Numbered from the stretch's first letter, positions 24,073-33,919 are shown. The stretch is 64,000 nt of DNA from Schaalia vaccimaxillae DSM 15804 (GCF_000420425.1 NZ_ATUX01000005.1:558001-622000); one strand, 5' to 3'. Program-made: numbers and translations. Notes: generated by a model from the letters alone, not told the origin.

Positions 24073-24948
24073 TTAGAGGAAGTAATCGGTTCTGATCGTC
24101 ACCGACATGGTGTGGACGCGGTTGGGTTCGAGTTCGAGAGCGTTGGCCCCAACATTTGCGGTTTCGATGCATACGAAGTTCATCCACTCCGCGTCCCCCA
24201 TGTCGGCCAACTTTTGTGCGCCCTCAACCCATGGGTTCCACACAACCGTCGAGGCTGATCCGTGCTTCTCTATGGTAATGATGCGCAGAGAACGGGGATC
24301 AGCCAGCGTGATCGATGATGAGGAATTATAGGCGCGGTCGATGGGGCCTGTGAACATGACTTCCCCAAATTGAGTGCGGGTGCGGCCATCTTTGAGCTCA
24401 TCAACGTACGTAGCGCCCTCTAGACCGCTGATGGTCGCATCTTTAATATCGCCAACCTGGATGTAGGTGTGTAGCGCTTCTTCAAAAGTGAAGGGGTGGT
24501 CGTCAGTGTTGGTGACTTGCAGGGAAACCGTCAGCTCGTTTCCAGCCGTGACGGTGCACAGAGCGTTGAAAGAATGGGGGAAGACTCCCTCACAATCCTC
24601 ACGTCGGTGGCGCAGCTCGTAGATCACAGTCGACGGGTCGTCCGCGAGTTCAGGATCCTCGAATCGGGTCCATTCGGATATGCGCGCAAAACCATGGTTG
24701 TACTGAGCTTCGACGGTGCTCACCGGTGAACTCGAGGGCGAGTTGAACCAGGGCAGGCAGATCGGGATGCCTCCACGAATTGGTGTATTCCCGCTGAGAT
24801 CTGCTTTTTCAGATAGCCAGATGACTGGGGTTTCGCCCGGAAATCCCCATGACAGGACGTGAGCGCCAAAGGGGGTGATAGCTCCCTCGGATTCATCGCC
24901 TTTAAAGACGAACTGCTGCACGTGAGTCATGTTGCTAAGGATAGACAT
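24073..24948 (-). CDS. D-hexose-6-phosphate mutarotase / aldose 1-epimerase-like protein
   Basis: 291 aa beta-sandwich enzyme of the YeaD type, which interconverts alpha and beta anomers of glucose-6-phosphate. Visible motifs: GAHVLSWGFPGETPVIWLSE, the phosphate-side region PIRGGIPICLPWFNSP, NHGFAR (with the conserved HGFAR His/Arg), FEEALHTYIQVGD (catalytic Glu-His), and VVWNPW near the end. ATG 24948 is followed by another Met at 24930. The 140-bp gap to the acyltransferase (23933-24072) shows no gene. Alone on its strand, with no sign of a sugar-specific operon, it is probably housekeeping. Confidence 0.9.
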   Translation of the reverse strand: MSILSNMTHVQQFVFKGDESEGAITPFGAHVLSWGFPGETPVIWLSEKADLSGNTPIRGGIPICLPWFNSPSSSPVSTVEAQYNHGFARISEWTRFEDPELADDPSTVIYELRHRREDCEGVFPHSFNALCTVTAGNELTVSLQVTNTDDHPFTFEEALHTYIQVGDIKDATISGLEGATYVDELKDGRTRTQFGEVMFTGPIDRAYNSSSSITLADPRSLRIITIEKHGSASTVVWNPWVEGAQKLADMGDAEWMNFVCIETANVGANALELEPNRVHTMSVTIRTDYFL

Positions 24949-25187
24949 GTTGTCGTACTAAATGCAGCCAAGTTCAAGCCATCGAGACTTATTACTCACT
25001 AACCATTGTGGTCTGGTGGTCGCGACTCGACGTGTTGCATGTCGCAGCCTCGTCCCGGCTCAGCACCTTTGGGAGCCGATATTCTGGAGGGCGCGCCTGC
25101 GCGGGGCGAACCGAATCCCGTGTGCCGCCTGAGTCCCCTGTCCAGCGGAGCGACTGGCCGGCGTCGTCCATTTCAAGGAGTACCCAC

Positions 25188-27113
25188 ATGTCCACGCGTT
25201 CAGATCTGCGCAATGTCGCTATCGTCGCCCACGTCGATCACGGCAAGACCACGCTCGTCGACGCAATGCTTTGGCAATCGGGTGCATTTTCAGAACGCGA
25301 TACCGTCGAGAAAACCGGTGAACGCGTCATGGACTCGGGAGACTTGGAGCGCGAAAAGGGCATCACAATCCTCGCCAAGAACACCGCGATTCACTACAGC
25401 GGTCCCGCCGCCCAAAAAATGGGCCTGAACGAGGGCGTCACCATCAACGTCATCGACACCCCCGGCCACGCTGACTTTGGCGGAGAGGTCGAGCGAGGCC
25501 TGTCCATGGTTGACGGCGTCGTCCTTATGGTTGACGCTTCCGAAGGGCCGCTACCTCAAACTCGCTTCGTCTTGCGTAAGGCTTTGCAAGCTGAACTTCC
25601 CGTTGTAGTTGTCGTCAATAAGGTCGACCGACCCGACTCGCGAATTGAAGAGGTCGTATCCGAGACGACCGATCTGCTGCTGTCCTTGGGCGAAGACCTA
25701 ATGAATGACGGCGTAGACGTTGATGTCGATTCCCTTCTTGACGTCCCGGTTGTCTATGCCTCCGCCAAGGCGGGCGTGTCCTCTTTAGAAAACCCAGGCA
25801 ACGGCATTTTGCCCACCGAAGATCTAGAACCTCTGTTTGAGACCATCCTCAGTCGCATTCCCGGCCCCTCATTCGAGGAAGGAGCGCCACTACAGGCGCA
25901 TGTGACCAACTTGGACGCGTCGCCTTTCCTTGGACGCTTAGCCTTGCTGCGCGTCCACAACGGAACCTTGACGAAGGGGGCCGACGTTGGTCTTGCACGT
26001 CATGACGGGACCACCAAACGTGTCCATATCACTGAGCTCTTGCGCACCGAAGGCCTGGAGCGAGTTTCGGCACCAATGGCAGGGCCTGGCGACATTGTTG
26101 CCATCGCTGGCATTGAGGACATCATGATTGGCGAATCCTTGGTCGACCTCAACGATCCGCGTCCCTTGCCTCTCATTAAGGTTGACGACCCAGCAATCTC
26201 AATGACGATCGGCATTAATACATCACCCATGGCTGGCCGCGTCAAAGGTGCGAAGGTTACGGCTCGCCAAGTCAAAGACCGCCTCGACCGTGAACTGGTA
26301 GGCAATGTGTCCCTCAAGGTGTTGCCCACCGAACGCCCTGATGCGTGGGAGGTTCAAGGCCGCGGCGAGCTAGCTTTGGCGATCCTCGTCGAGCAGATGC
26401 GCCGCGAAGGTTTCGAACTGACGGTCGGCAAGCCGCAGGTTGTCACCAAGGAAATCGACGGTAAGCGTCACGAACCAATGGAACGCATGACCATTGATAT
26501 TCCGGAAGAATATCTCGGCGCTGTTACACAACTGATGGCTGCTCGCAAGGGCCGCATGGAAACCATGTCGAACCACGGTTCGGGCTGGATTCGCCTTGAG
26601 TTCGTTGTTCCTTCCCGTGGAACAATCGGTTTCCGCACCCGATTCTTGACCGAGACGCGAGGCACCGGTATCGCCTCGTCAATTTCTGATGGCTACGCTC
26701 CCTGGCAGGGCGCCATCGAGCAGCGTCAAACAGGTTCGCTGGTGGCAGACCGTGCAGGCCAGGCAACCCCCTACGCCATGACGAACCTGCAAGAGCGTGG
26801 CTCCTTCATCGTTGAACCTTCGTCCGAGGTTTACGAAGGTCAGGTCGTGGGTGAAAATCCGCGCGGGGAAGATATGGACGTCAATATCTGCCGCGAAAAG
26901 AAGCAGACGAACACTCGCTCAGCCACAGCCGACGTGTACGAGTCCCTCACGCCGTCGCGCAAGCTCACCCTTGAAGAGTCGCTTGAGTTTGCGGCCAATG
27001 ACGAATGCGTTGAGGTCACCCCCGAGGCTGTTCGCGTGCGCAAGGTGATTCTGGATGCTCAGGAACGCTTCAAGGTCGCGGCCCGCGAACGTCGCGCCCA
27101 GAAGAACGACTGA
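25188..27113 (+). CDS. typA: Ribosome-associated translational GTPase TypA/BipA
   Basis: 641 aa EF-G-like GTPase that binds the 70S ribosome under stress and aids 50S assembly. G1 is [15 protein letters not shown], the switch region [13 protein letters not shown]3 [15 protein letters not shown], and G4 VNKVDR. The C-terminal BipA-specific part includes [20 protein letters not shown] and [19 protein letters not shown]. The start ATG 25188 has AAGGAG at 25175-25180; the frame is open further upstream (to 25008) but that leader does not resemble the family. The end overlaps a small minus-strand gene by 44 bp. Confidence 0.97.
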   Translation: MSTRSDLRNVAIVAHVDHGKTTLVDAMLWQSGAFSERDTVEKTGERVMDSGDLEREKGITILAKNTAIHYSGPAAQKMGLNEGVTINVIDTPGHADFGGEVERGLSMVDGVVLMVDASEGPLPQTRFVLRKALQAELPVVVVVNKVDRPDSRIEEVVSETTDLLLSLGEDLMNDGVDVDVDSLLDVPVVYASAKAGVSSLENPGNGILPTEDLEPLFETILSRIPGPSFEEGAPLQAHVTNLDASPFLGRLALLRVHNGTLTKGADVGLARHDGTTKRVHITELLRTEGLERVSAPMAGPGDIVAIAGIEDIMIGESLVDLNDPRPLPLIKVDDPAISMTIGINTSPMAGRVKGAKVTARQVKDRLDRELVGNVSLKVLPTERPDAWEVQGRGELALAILVEQMRREGFELTVGKPQVVTKEIDGKRHEPMERMTIDIPEEYLGAVTQLMAARKGRMETMSNHGSGWIRLEFVVPSRGTIGFRTRFLTETRGTGIASSISDGYAPWQGAIEQRQTGSLVADRAGQATPYAMTNLQERGSFIVEPSSEVYEGQVVGENPRGEDMDVNICREKKQTNTRSATADVYESLTPSRKLTLEESLEFAANDECVEVTPEAVRVRKVILDAQERFKVAARERRAQKND

Positions 27114-27360
27114 GAGGTGCCTCGGGAACTCGTTTACCCGTCACCATCGTTTCAGCGTCAACTCGCACCACGCCGCGACGTGTTTCGATCGTCACATGCC
27201 CAGTCGCGACTTCGACAACTTGGCCGAGAGCGTCGTGTAATCCATCGGCGAGGCGATACCGCAAGACGACCCGCTCGCCAACGCGCCACTGCATCCACGG
27301 TAGTGGGGAGGGGTGTTTCGCCTCGCCGGTGGAGGTCTCGTGGTGAGCATCTTGGGTCAT
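27070..27360 (-). CDS. Small SH3-like protein resembling the N-terminal domain of actinobacterial acetyltransferases
   Basis: 96 aa. The core WRVGERVVLRYRLADGLHDA, then LGQVVEVATGHVTIETRRGV and VRVDAETMV resembles the SH3-like module in front of the GNAT domain in many actinobacterial proteins next to the ferredoxin gene. Here no acetyltransferase domain follows; the Arg/Pro-rich C-terminus runs into the typA 3' end in antisense. It could be a stand-alone or shortened form. It is divergent from fdxA with 57 bp between starts. Confidence 0.65.
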   Translation of the reverse strand: MTQDAHHETSTGEAKHPSPLPWMQWRVGERVVLRYRLADGLHDALGQVVEVATGHVTIETRRGVVRVDAETMVTGKRVPEAPLSRSSGRDVRGPRP

Positions 27361-27417
27361 GAGGGCGATAATAGAGGCAGACGACGAATCTCAAACCATC
27401 GGTGATGAGGAGAAGCC

Positions 27418-27750
27418 ATGACCTACGTCATTGCGCAGCCCTGCGTGGATGTGAAGGACCGTGCATGCGTGGACGAGTGCCCAGTGGACTGCATTTACGA
27501 GGGCGCACGAAGCCTGTATATCCATCCCGAAGAGTGCGTGGACTGTGGTGCTTGCGAGCCCGTGTGTCCGACAGAAGCGATCTTCTACGAGGATGATCTG
27601 CCCTCGGAATGGTCGGACTACTATCGAGCGAACGTCGACTTCTTCAAGGACCTGGGGTCCCCAGGAGGCGCCCAAAAGACCGGGGTCTTGGACTTTGATG
27701 ACGAGATGGTCGCCGCCCTGCCTCCGCAAAATGAAGACTGGGAAGGTTGA
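27418..27750 (+). CDS. fdxA: 7Fe-8S ferredoxin
   Basis: 110 aa low-potential electron carrier with one 3Fe-4S and one 4Fe-4S cluster. Cysteines lie at 9, 17, 21, 25, 40, 43, 46 and 50 ([30 protein letters not shown]), the actinobacterial FdxA/FdxC pattern, and the acidic C-terminal tail ([18 protein letters not shown]) is also typical. GAGGAGAAG precedes the ATG. It is followed immediately by dapC, a linkage common in actinobacteria. Confidence 0.97.
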   Translation: MTYVIAQPCVDVKDRACVDECPVDCIYEGARSLYIHPEECVDCGACEPVCPTEAIFYEDDLPSEWSDYYRANVDFFKDLGSPGGAQKTGVLDFDDEMVAALPPQNEDWEG

Positions 27751-27758
27751 CGACAACC

Positions 27759-28907
27759 ATGAGCGCAGGTCTGCCCCGTATCTTGGCCCTACCTGATTTC
27801 CCGTGGGATACGTTGCTGCCGGCGAAAGCTCTCGCGGCCTCGCATCCAGATGGCATCTGTGACCTTTCGGTGGGCACTCCGGTTGATCCAACGCCGACTT
27901 TTATTCGTGAGGCACTAGCCGAGCAATCAGACTCTCCCGGTTATCCGACCGTTGTGGGCACAGCCCAGGTACGCCAAGCAATCCGGAATTGGGGTAGGTC
28001 TCGGGGCATGGTCGAGGTTGGTGACGGCGGAGTCATCCCCACGATCGGCTCAAAAGAGGCCGTCGCGTGGTTGCCAATGATGCTCGGGGTGGGCCGCGGT
28101 GACACGATTCTAGTTCCCAATGTTGCTTACCCGACGTACGACATTGCCGCCCGGCTGGCTGGAGCTACGCCCATTACTGTGGATCCGACAACTCCTCAGG
28201 TGTGGCCAGATGCCGCCCTCGTTTTCCTTAATTCTCCGGGAAACCCCGATGGGCATGTCATGTCGGTGGATCAATTGCGAGCTGTCGTGGCTTGGGCCAG
28301 GGAGCGTCAAGCTGTTGTTGTCAGCGACGAATGCTACGCGGCTTTAGCGTGGGAGGAACCCTGGGCCAGCGAGGGCGTGCCCTCTTTGCTCGATGAGCGT
28401 GTATGCGACGGGGATCCATCGGGTCTTCTTGTCTTGTACTCCTTGTCCAAGCAGTCGAACATGGCGGGATATCGAGCGGCCCTAATGTATGGCGATCCCA
28501 ACCTAGTGGCGAGCGCTGTCGAGATTCGCAAACATTCGGGTCTGATGGTGCCAGGTCCTGTTCAACACACGATGGCGGTGGCTTTGACTGATAACGACCA
28601 CGCTCAAGCCCAGCGCACCGTATATGAGAGGCGACGTCAAATGCTTCTTGACGCCATCGAAGGTACGGCTTTGGTCAACGATCCTGATTCCGTTGCTGGC
28701 CTGTACCTGTGGCTACAAGATGAAGGTAATCCTGAAGATTCTTGGGCGCTGGTGGAGCGCTTCGCATCGATTGGCATCTTGGTTGCTCCCGGCGACTTCT
28801 ACGGAGATGCTGCTCGTGGGCGGGTGCGTGTGGCGTTGACGGCCTCGGATGAACGCGTTGAAGCCGCCGCCAGTCGGATTCGCGTTGAGTGGGCAAACAA
28901 CAGCTAG
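27759..28907 (+). CDS. dapC: N-succinyldiaminopimelate aminotransferase
   Basis: PLP-dependent class I aminotransferase that forms N-succinyl-LL-diaminopimelate in the succinylase branch. The opening FPWDTLLPAKALAASHPDGI and DLSVGTPVDPTP is the actinobacterial DapC signature. Other motifs are NSPGNPDGH and SDECYAALAW, with the cofactor lysine K231 in LYSLSKQSNMAGYR. I chose ATG 27759 (382 aa); a TTG at 27747 overlapping the fdxA stop is possible. It is translationally close to fdxA (9 bp), so the two are likely cotranscribed. Confidence 0.95.
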   Translation: MSAGLPRILALPDFPWDTLLPAKALAASHPDGICDLSVGTPVDPTPTFIREALAEQSDSPGYPTVVGTAQVRQAIRNWGRSRGMVEVGDGGVIPTIGSKEAVAWLPMMLGVGRGDTILVPNVAYPTYDIAARLAGATPITVDPTTPQVWPDAALVFLNSPGNPDGHVMSVDQLRAVVAWARERQAVVVSDECYAALAWEEPWASEGVPSLLDERVCDGDPSGLLVLYSLSKQSNMAGYRAALMYGDPNLVASAVEIRKHSGLMVPGPVQHTMAVALTDNDHAQAQRTVYERRRQMLLDAIEGTALVNDPDSVAGLYLWLQDEGNPEDSWALVERFASIGILVAPGDFYGDAARGRVRVALTASDERVEAAASRIRVEWANNS

Positions 28908-29053
28908 TCTTGCCCGGTGCGAGGCCGCGCATTGCGAACACGGAGTGCGCGTTGGGCGTGCGCTCACTACAGTAGGTCAAGGCGATGCCAAGTGATTGTC
29001 CTATCCAGGTCAATCCTTGGGTTGATACCCGTAAGAGCAAGGACATCACTGAT

Positions 29054-30367
29054 ATGACCAATCCCCAGATCACCGAAGCCACGCGCCCTGACGCAGTTTT
29101 GCGCATCGATGACCAGGAGATCGCGCTGCCTCGAGCGCAAGCCAGTGTTGGCAGCGACGGTTTTGGGGTCAGTCGGTTGCTTGCAGATGGTGGCATCGTC
29201 ACCCTCGACCCGGGGTTCACCAACACGGCTTCGTGCAAATCATCAATTACCTATATCGACGGTGACGCGGGCATCTTGCGCTACCGGGGTTATCCCATTG
29301 AACAGCTTGCAAAGAATGCTTCTTTCCTGGAAGTCGCCTACCTGCTGATCTACGGTGAATTACCGTCGGCCTCTGACTTTGCCGAGTTCGAGCATGACAT
29401 TAATGCGCAGCGCCTGTTGCATGAAAACTTCTTGTCATTCTTCACTTCCTTCCCTCATGCGGGGCATCCGATGGCTATTTTGCAGGCTGGGGTTGCCGGT
29501 ATGGCAACCTATTACGAAGGCACTTTGGATCCGCGTGATCCTGAGCAGCTCAATAAGGCGCTTATTTTGCTGCTGGCAAAAATGCCAACAATGATCGCGT
29601 ACATCGCTAAGCGAGCTGCAGGTCTTCCCTTGACCTACCCGGATGCTCAAACCGGGTACACCGAAGATTTCTTGCGCATGACGTTTGGCATGCCGTATCA
29701 GGCCTATGACATTGATCCTGCGCTGATCCGCGCTCTCGATATGCTGCTCATTTTGCATGCTGACCACGAGCAGAACTGTTCAACGTCTACCGTGCGTTTG
29801 GTTGGTTCGTCTCAGGCCAACCTCTACGCTTCGGTGGCTTCTGGCGTGGGTGCATTGGCTGGTCCGTTGCATGGTGGTGCAAACGAGGCCGTGCTGCGCA
29901 TGCTTCATCAGATCCGCGATACCGGTGAGCCCGTTCAGGCTTATGTCGACAAGGTCAAGGCCAAAGTCGAAGGCATCAGGCTGATGGGCTTTGGACATCG
30001 CGTTTACAAGAATTACGATCCTCGCGCCGCCATCGTCAAAGAGACTGCACATGATGTTCTATCCCGCTTGGGTAAGCGTGACGAACTTCTTGACATTGCA
30101 ATGGAGCTCGAAGAAATTGCGCTGAGCGACGACTACTTCAAGGAACGCAAGCTCTACCCGAATGTGGACTTCTACACAGGCCTCATTTATTCGGCAATGG
30201 GTTTTTCGACGAAACTCTTTACTCCGCTTTTTGCCTTGGGACGCTTGCCTGGGTGGATTGCTCAGTATGTTGAGATGACACAGGATCCGGCTACGAAGAT
30301 TGGTCGTCCTCGCCAGGTGTATGTCGGCGAGGTTGAACGTGACTATGTGCGCATGGCGCAGCGCTGA
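29054..30367 (+). CDS. gltA: Citrate synthase
   Basis: Condenses acetyl-CoA and oxaloacetate. The 437-aa type II enzyme has the N-terminal beta region (LDPGFTNTASCKSSITYIDG, GILRYRGYPIEQLA). The catalytic segments are HADHEQNCSTSTVR, GALAGPLHGGANEAVL and FGHRVYKNYDPRA, followed by PNVDFYTGLIYSAMGF. ATG 29054 has AAGGA ten bases upstream; the frame is open from 28985. It follows dapC at 146 bp and has its own upstream gap, so it is probably separate. Confidence 0.97.
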   Translation: MTNPQITEATRPDAVLRIDDQEIALPRAQASVGSDGFGVSRLLADGGIVTLDPGFTNTASCKSSITYIDGDAGILRYRGYPIEQLAKNASFLEVAYLLIYGELPSASDFAEFEHDINAQRLLHENFLSFFTSFPHAGHPMAILQAGVAGMATYYEGTLDPRDPEQLNKALILLLAKMPTMIAYIAKRAAGLPLTYPDAQTGYTEDFLRMTFGMPYQAYDIDPALIRALDMLLILHADHEQNCSTSTVRLVGSSQANLYASVASGVGALAGPLHGGANEAVLRMLHQIRDTGEPVQAYVDKVKAKVEGIRLMGFGHRVYKNYDPRAAIVKETAHDVLSRLGKRDELLDIAMELEEIALSDDYFKERKLYPNVDFYTGLIYSAMGFSTKLFTPLFALGRLPGWIAQYVEMTQDPATKIGRPRQVYVGEVERDYVRMAQR

Positions 30368-30543
30368 CGGTTCTTTTCTGAGAATCTGACTGGCGTCATT
30401 TATTGAGTGGATTGAAGGCAGGCCTTTAGTCCCAACTGAGTTGGGTGCAGAGCGTCCGGCTCCTGGTGTCGGCCTGCTCGGGGCTAGATGCACAGGGTGG
30501 TTCGGGTTCGGTTTCCTTGTGGTTGCAAATCCGCCACTTAGCC

Positions 30544-30732
30544 TGTGGATACCTGTGGAAAACTATCCACAAGTTGGCTCAAGCGTCCTCAGCGCCATGT
30601 GATCTCAATTTCAAAGAAATCGCTGTGACCTGCAGAGTTGCAATTGTTTTTGAGAGTTGCTAGTGGTGGAGTGCTCGCGGTGGACATTGGTTCAAACTGT
30701 GCCCGACGACTGTTGATAACCCCTGTGGATAA
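30544..30732. other. Cluster of five DnaA-box-like sites in the gltA-dapD gap
   Basis: TGTGGATAA at 30724-30732 is a perfect box (minus strand). Near matches: TGTGGATAC 30544-30552, TGTGGAAAA 30554-30562, CTATCCACA 30563-30571 and TGTTGATAA 30711-30719. The gap 30368-30820 (about 450 bp, between convergent genes) otherwise shows no gene. Without dnaA or dnaN next to it, it is more likely a DnaA-binding or titration locus than oriC. Confidence 0.6.
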
Positions 30733-30820
30733 AGTGAAGTACGTAAGGAAAAGTCAACGGAAAACGCCGCTGAACGCGGACAATATCTCTCGGTGACTTT
30801 TGTGGCGCGCGTGCCTGACC

Positions 30821-31789
30821 TTACTGGTTCGCTAATTGAATGGGTTTGCCCCCGCGTCCCAGAGCTTCGATTCGCCCGGACTGCGAATTGCGCCTGAATA
30901 ACACATTGGATGCGCCAGCCAGAGTGTGCGCCGCTACCGTTCTGGGTTCTTGGAACAATCCGTTAGATCCGGGCACCACACCTCCGGATTCCAAAATGGC
31001 CACACGTGCGTGCGCCGTGAGGTACAGACCAGCCTCGATCACACAGTCGTCGCCCAGGGGGATCCCCAGACCCGAGGATGCGCCTAGCAGGCAGCGCTCA
31101 CCGATCGAGACCCGCTGTCCTGCGCTTCCTGTGAGTGAGCCCATTGTCGATGCACCGCCGCCAATGTCGGAACCATCGCCAACAACCACTCCCTGAGCGA
31201 TACGCCCTTCGACCATTGATCGGCCAAGCGTTCCGGCGTTAAAGTTCACGACACCCGCATGCATGACGGTTGTGCCTTCTCCCAGATATGCACCCAGGCG
31301 AACTTTGGCGCCGTCGGCAACGCGCACGCCCTTGGGCACGACATAGTTGACCATTGGAGGGAACTTGTCGACGCCCTTTACAGTGACAGGGCGCCCCAAG
31401 GCGGCCCTCATGCGCAGACGCGTGTCTTCGAAGTCCTCAACGGCACACGGGCCTTCTGACGTCCACACCACATTGGGTAGGCGCGAAAAAATGCCATCAA
31501 GATTAATGGTGTTGGGCTTGACCAAACGGTGCGAGAGTAGATGCAACCGCAGATAGGTGCCTGCGGTTGAGTTGGGCTGATCGAGGAGGTCGGATGTTGC
31601 CGTCACCACCTGCGTGTGAACGCCGCGGGCGTCGTCTTGGCGTTCCATCTTCGACAGCTGTTCTAAGAGGTCAGCGTCGTCCCCGGCTGTCATTTCGCCG
31701 AGGTGGGGGCGGGGGAACCAGACGTCAAGAGTACGTCCGTCATTCGTCACGGTTGCGAGGCCAATGCCCCAAGCCTTGGTCATGTCCAT
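30821..31789 (-). CDS. dapD: Tetrahydrodipicolinate N-succinyltransferase
   Basis: 322 aa, actinobacterial-type DapD that succinylates tetrahydrodipicolinate. The N-terminus AWGIGLATVTNDGRTLDVWF matches the family. The C-terminal left-handed beta helix is visible as hexapeptide repeats (VRVADGAKVRLGAYLGEGTT, GVVVGDGSDIGGGASTMG, CLLGASSGLGIPLGDDCVIE). It has its own promoter region upstream of 31789. With dapC in this window and ddh at 16 kb, the cell should have both the succinylase and dehydrogenase routes to meso-DAP. Confidence 0.97.
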   Translation of the reverse strand: MDMTKAWGIGLATVTNDGRTLDVWFPRPHLGEMTAGDDADLLEQLSKMERQDDARGVHTQVVTATSDLLDQPNSTAGTYLRLHLLSHRLVKPNTINLDGIFSRLPNVVWTSEGPCAVEDFEDTRLRMRAALGRPVTVKGVDKFPPMVNYVVPKGVRVADGAKVRLGAYLGEGTTVMHAGVVNFNAGTLGRSMVEGRIAQGVVVGDGSDIGGGASTMGSLTGSAGQRVSIGERCLLGASSGLGIPLGDDCVIEAGLYLTAHARVAILESGGVVPGSNGLFQEPRTVAAHTLAGASNVLFRRNSQSGRIEALGRGGKPIQLANQ

Positions 31790-31854
31790 GTCAACACCTT
31801 AAATGCCTGGCGGGTTTGCGGCAGCGCCGATCCATCTTTCGGCGCTAAATATCG

Positions 31855-32649
31855 TCAGCGTGCTTCTTGTTTGGCCTTCAGTTGTGGCCTCCAAAGATCG
31901 GGCCAGAAAACTCCCAGATCCTGGGCCATCTTGCGTACCAGCGGCAAGGAAATTCCGACAACGCTGTGGTGGTCGCCCTCGACCCCTTCAATGAAGGGGC
32001 CACCCAGGGCGTCGATGGTGAAAGAGCCTGCGACGTGCAGGGGTTCTCCGGTGGCGACGTAGGCGTCGATTTCTTCGTCGCTCATTGAGCCGAAGTGGAC
32101 GCGCGTGGCGGCGTCTGCGCAGGTTTGAGCAAGCAGTCTTCTGGTCGGTTTGCGAGTCGTGGCATCACCGTTAGTTGGGGCGTCGAGGCCGACCTCCTTG
32201 GTAGCAGAGGTGTCGGACTGGCTGTTCGTAGAGTCGGTAGATACGAGGGCAGCGGCGTGGCCCGTCCATAGCGTTGCGATTTTGCCTCGCATGTCGCGGA
32301 TGCGCTGAACAGCAACGGCTGGCGAATGCGGTTTCCCGAGCATCTTCGCCTCGAGTTCAAGCATGGAGTCGCACCCGATAACAAACAGCTCTTCGTTTTT
32401 TGGCAGGACTTGGTCAAGCTCGGGGGAGCCTTGAATGATCATGTTGGTGACTGCATCGCATTTTGCTTGCGCCAAAGCAGTCACTTCCATTGCTGGCGTT
32501 GTCTTGCCTCCGCTAAAAGCTCGGCCGAAGGGCAGATTGGCGAGGACGGCATCCTCGTCGACATCGGAAACCAAGACGATGGGGTCAATGCCGGCGCTGA
32601 TTAAAGTGGAGCGGCGGGCGGGGGACTTGGAGGCGAGCACTAGGCGCAT
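31855..32649 (-). CDS. maf: Maf-family nucleoside triphosphate pyrophosphatase with an inserted linker
   Basis: Hydrolyses non-canonical or excess (d)NTPs and is linked to septum control. The start MRLVLASKSPARRSTLISAG is the family signature; VIGCDSMLELEAKMLGKP and IATLWTGHAA follow. The product is 264 aa, longer than the usual 190-220, because a Ser/Thr-rich segment of about 35 residues (around STDSTNSQSDTSATKEVGLD) sits between the GHAA strand and the VHFGSMSDEEIDAYVATGEP region. The C-terminal DHHSVVGISLPLVRKM is intact. I chose ATG 32649, as the 12 preceding residues are not family-like. Confidence 0.93.
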   Translation of the reverse strand: MRLVLASKSPARRSTLISAGIDPIVLVSDVDEDAVLANLPFGRAFSGGKTTPAMEVTALAQAKCDAVTNMIIQGSPELDQVLPKNEELFVIGCDSMLELEAKMLGKPHSPAVAVQRIRDMRGKIATLWTGHAAALVSTDSTNSQSDTSATKEVGLDAPTNGDATTRKPTRRLLAQTCADAATRVHFGSMSDEEIDAYVATGEPLHVAGSFTIDALGGPFIEGVEGDHHSVVGISLPLVRKMAQDLGVFWPDLWRPQLKAKQEAR

Positions 32650-32857
32650 GGTGCCCATTGTTGCGGAAAATGTGCACCCACGCATTGGAGTCTGTGCAGG
32701 TCCTCGCCATTTCGGTTGGCGAAAAGTGATCCAGGCTACTATTCTAAGTAAGTCATTGCTTTTCTTGAGAATCTCGATCTCAAGGCAGCATCAAAAAAGC
32801 CCCTATGAGAGACAAGGTAGCACAATGCCCAGTCTCGGGCCCGCGGAAGGAGAGGTG

Positions 32858-33919
32858 ATGGGTCGCCACGACGCCCAGTCGAACTCGGCTGTGGCAGAAC
32901 CGAATTCGCAGCGACCCTCGCCTGACGACCTTACGGTCGCTAGCTACTCCACCTGCCTGCTCGGCGGAGACTTCATTTACTCGGCGCATGACCTCGCGCA
33001 AAAGTCCCAGATCGATGTCGCTAGGGTCATGCGCTTTTGGACAGCTCTGGGATTCCCCGTCCAAGATCCTGATGCCGTTGCCTTTACCGAACGCGACCTC
33101 GAAGTGCTCAATGACTGGAACACCCTTGTTCTTTCGGGAGCTATCGACACAGCGACTAGTCGATCGCTGCTTCGGGCTAATGCGCACCTGGCCGATCGGC
33201 TGAGCCTTTGGCAATTTGAGGCCCTGGTTGAAGACGCTGTGCGCAGACTTGAACTGGACGACACGACCGCGAGGCTCTACGTTCTTGACCACATGCGCGA
33301 CCACATCGAGGTGTTCCAAAGGATGTTTGCTCATTCGTGGCAGCGTCAGATGGAATCGCTCCTGAGTCGCCTCGACAAAGAAGTAGCCCAACGTGGTGCT
33401 GAGAACCCGAAAGCACGATTCCCTCTTAATAGGTCGCTCGGTTTCGTTGACATGGTGTCTTTTACTTCATCGTCGACGATTCTGGGGGATGCGCTGGTGG
33501 GCCTCATCGAACGCTTTGAGGAAGAATCCAGGAATGCGATTACCGAGGCCGGCGGGCGCGTCGTCAAAATGATCGGGGACGCGGTTCTATACATCGCCGA
33601 CGACCTGGCAACAGGCTTGCGCGTGGCCACTTCTCTTATCGAACATCTCAACGCCGATGACCAGATTTTGCCGGTACGGGCCTCCTTTGTCCGCGGTGAT
33701 GTGTTCTCCCGTTCGGGAGATGTTTTCGGCCCCACCGTCAATCTTGCTGCGCGCCTGGTGGACGTGGCGCCAGTTGGCAAGATTCTCACCGACCCAACCA
33801 CAGCCGCTTCCATCGCTGCAGGAAAGGGAGGCGACGGCTACGAAGTGACTGCCTTCCCGCCTGCTGAACTCAGAGGTTTTGGAACGGTCTCTCCGTATTT
33901 GCTGGGCGTCGTCGAGTAA
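32858..33919 (+). CDS. Class III adenylate/guanylate cyclase with N-terminal regulatory domain
   Basis: 353 aa soluble cyclase. The C-terminal catalytic domain starts at the first metal aspartate in GFVDMVSFTSSS (near D197). It continues with GGRVVKMIGDAVLYIADDL (second Asp near 240) and the FGPTVNLAARLVDVA dimer/transition-state region. The N-terminal 180 residues are helical (SQIDVARVMRFWTALGFPV, LEVLNDWNTLVLSGAID) and resemble the regulatory part of Rv1264-type cyclases; pH or lipid sensing would be by analogy only. ATG 32858 has GGAAGGAGAGG upstream; ATG 32825 is an alternative. Confidence 0.9.
   Translation: MGRHDAQSNSAVAEPNSQRPSPDDLTVASYSTCLLGGDFIYSAHDLAQKSQIDVARVMRFWTALGFPVQDPDAVAFTERDLEVLNDWNTLVLSGAIDTATSRSLLRANAHLADRLSLWQFEALVEDAVRRLELDDTTARLYVLDHMRDHIEVFQRMFAHSWQRQMESLLSRLDKEVAQRGAENPKARFPLNRSLGFVDMVSFTSSSTILGDALVGLIERFEEESRNAITEAGGRVVKMIGDAVLYIADDLATGLRVATSLIEHLNADDQILPVRASFVRGDVFSRSGDVFGPTVNLAARLVDVAPVGKILTDPTTAASIAAGKGGDGYEVTAFPPAELRGFGTVSPYLLGVVE

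Noticed and set aside
30544-30732. Chromosomal origin oriC
   Set aside because: DnaA boxes are present but no dnaA, dnaN, rpmH or strongly AT-rich unwinding region lies nearby.
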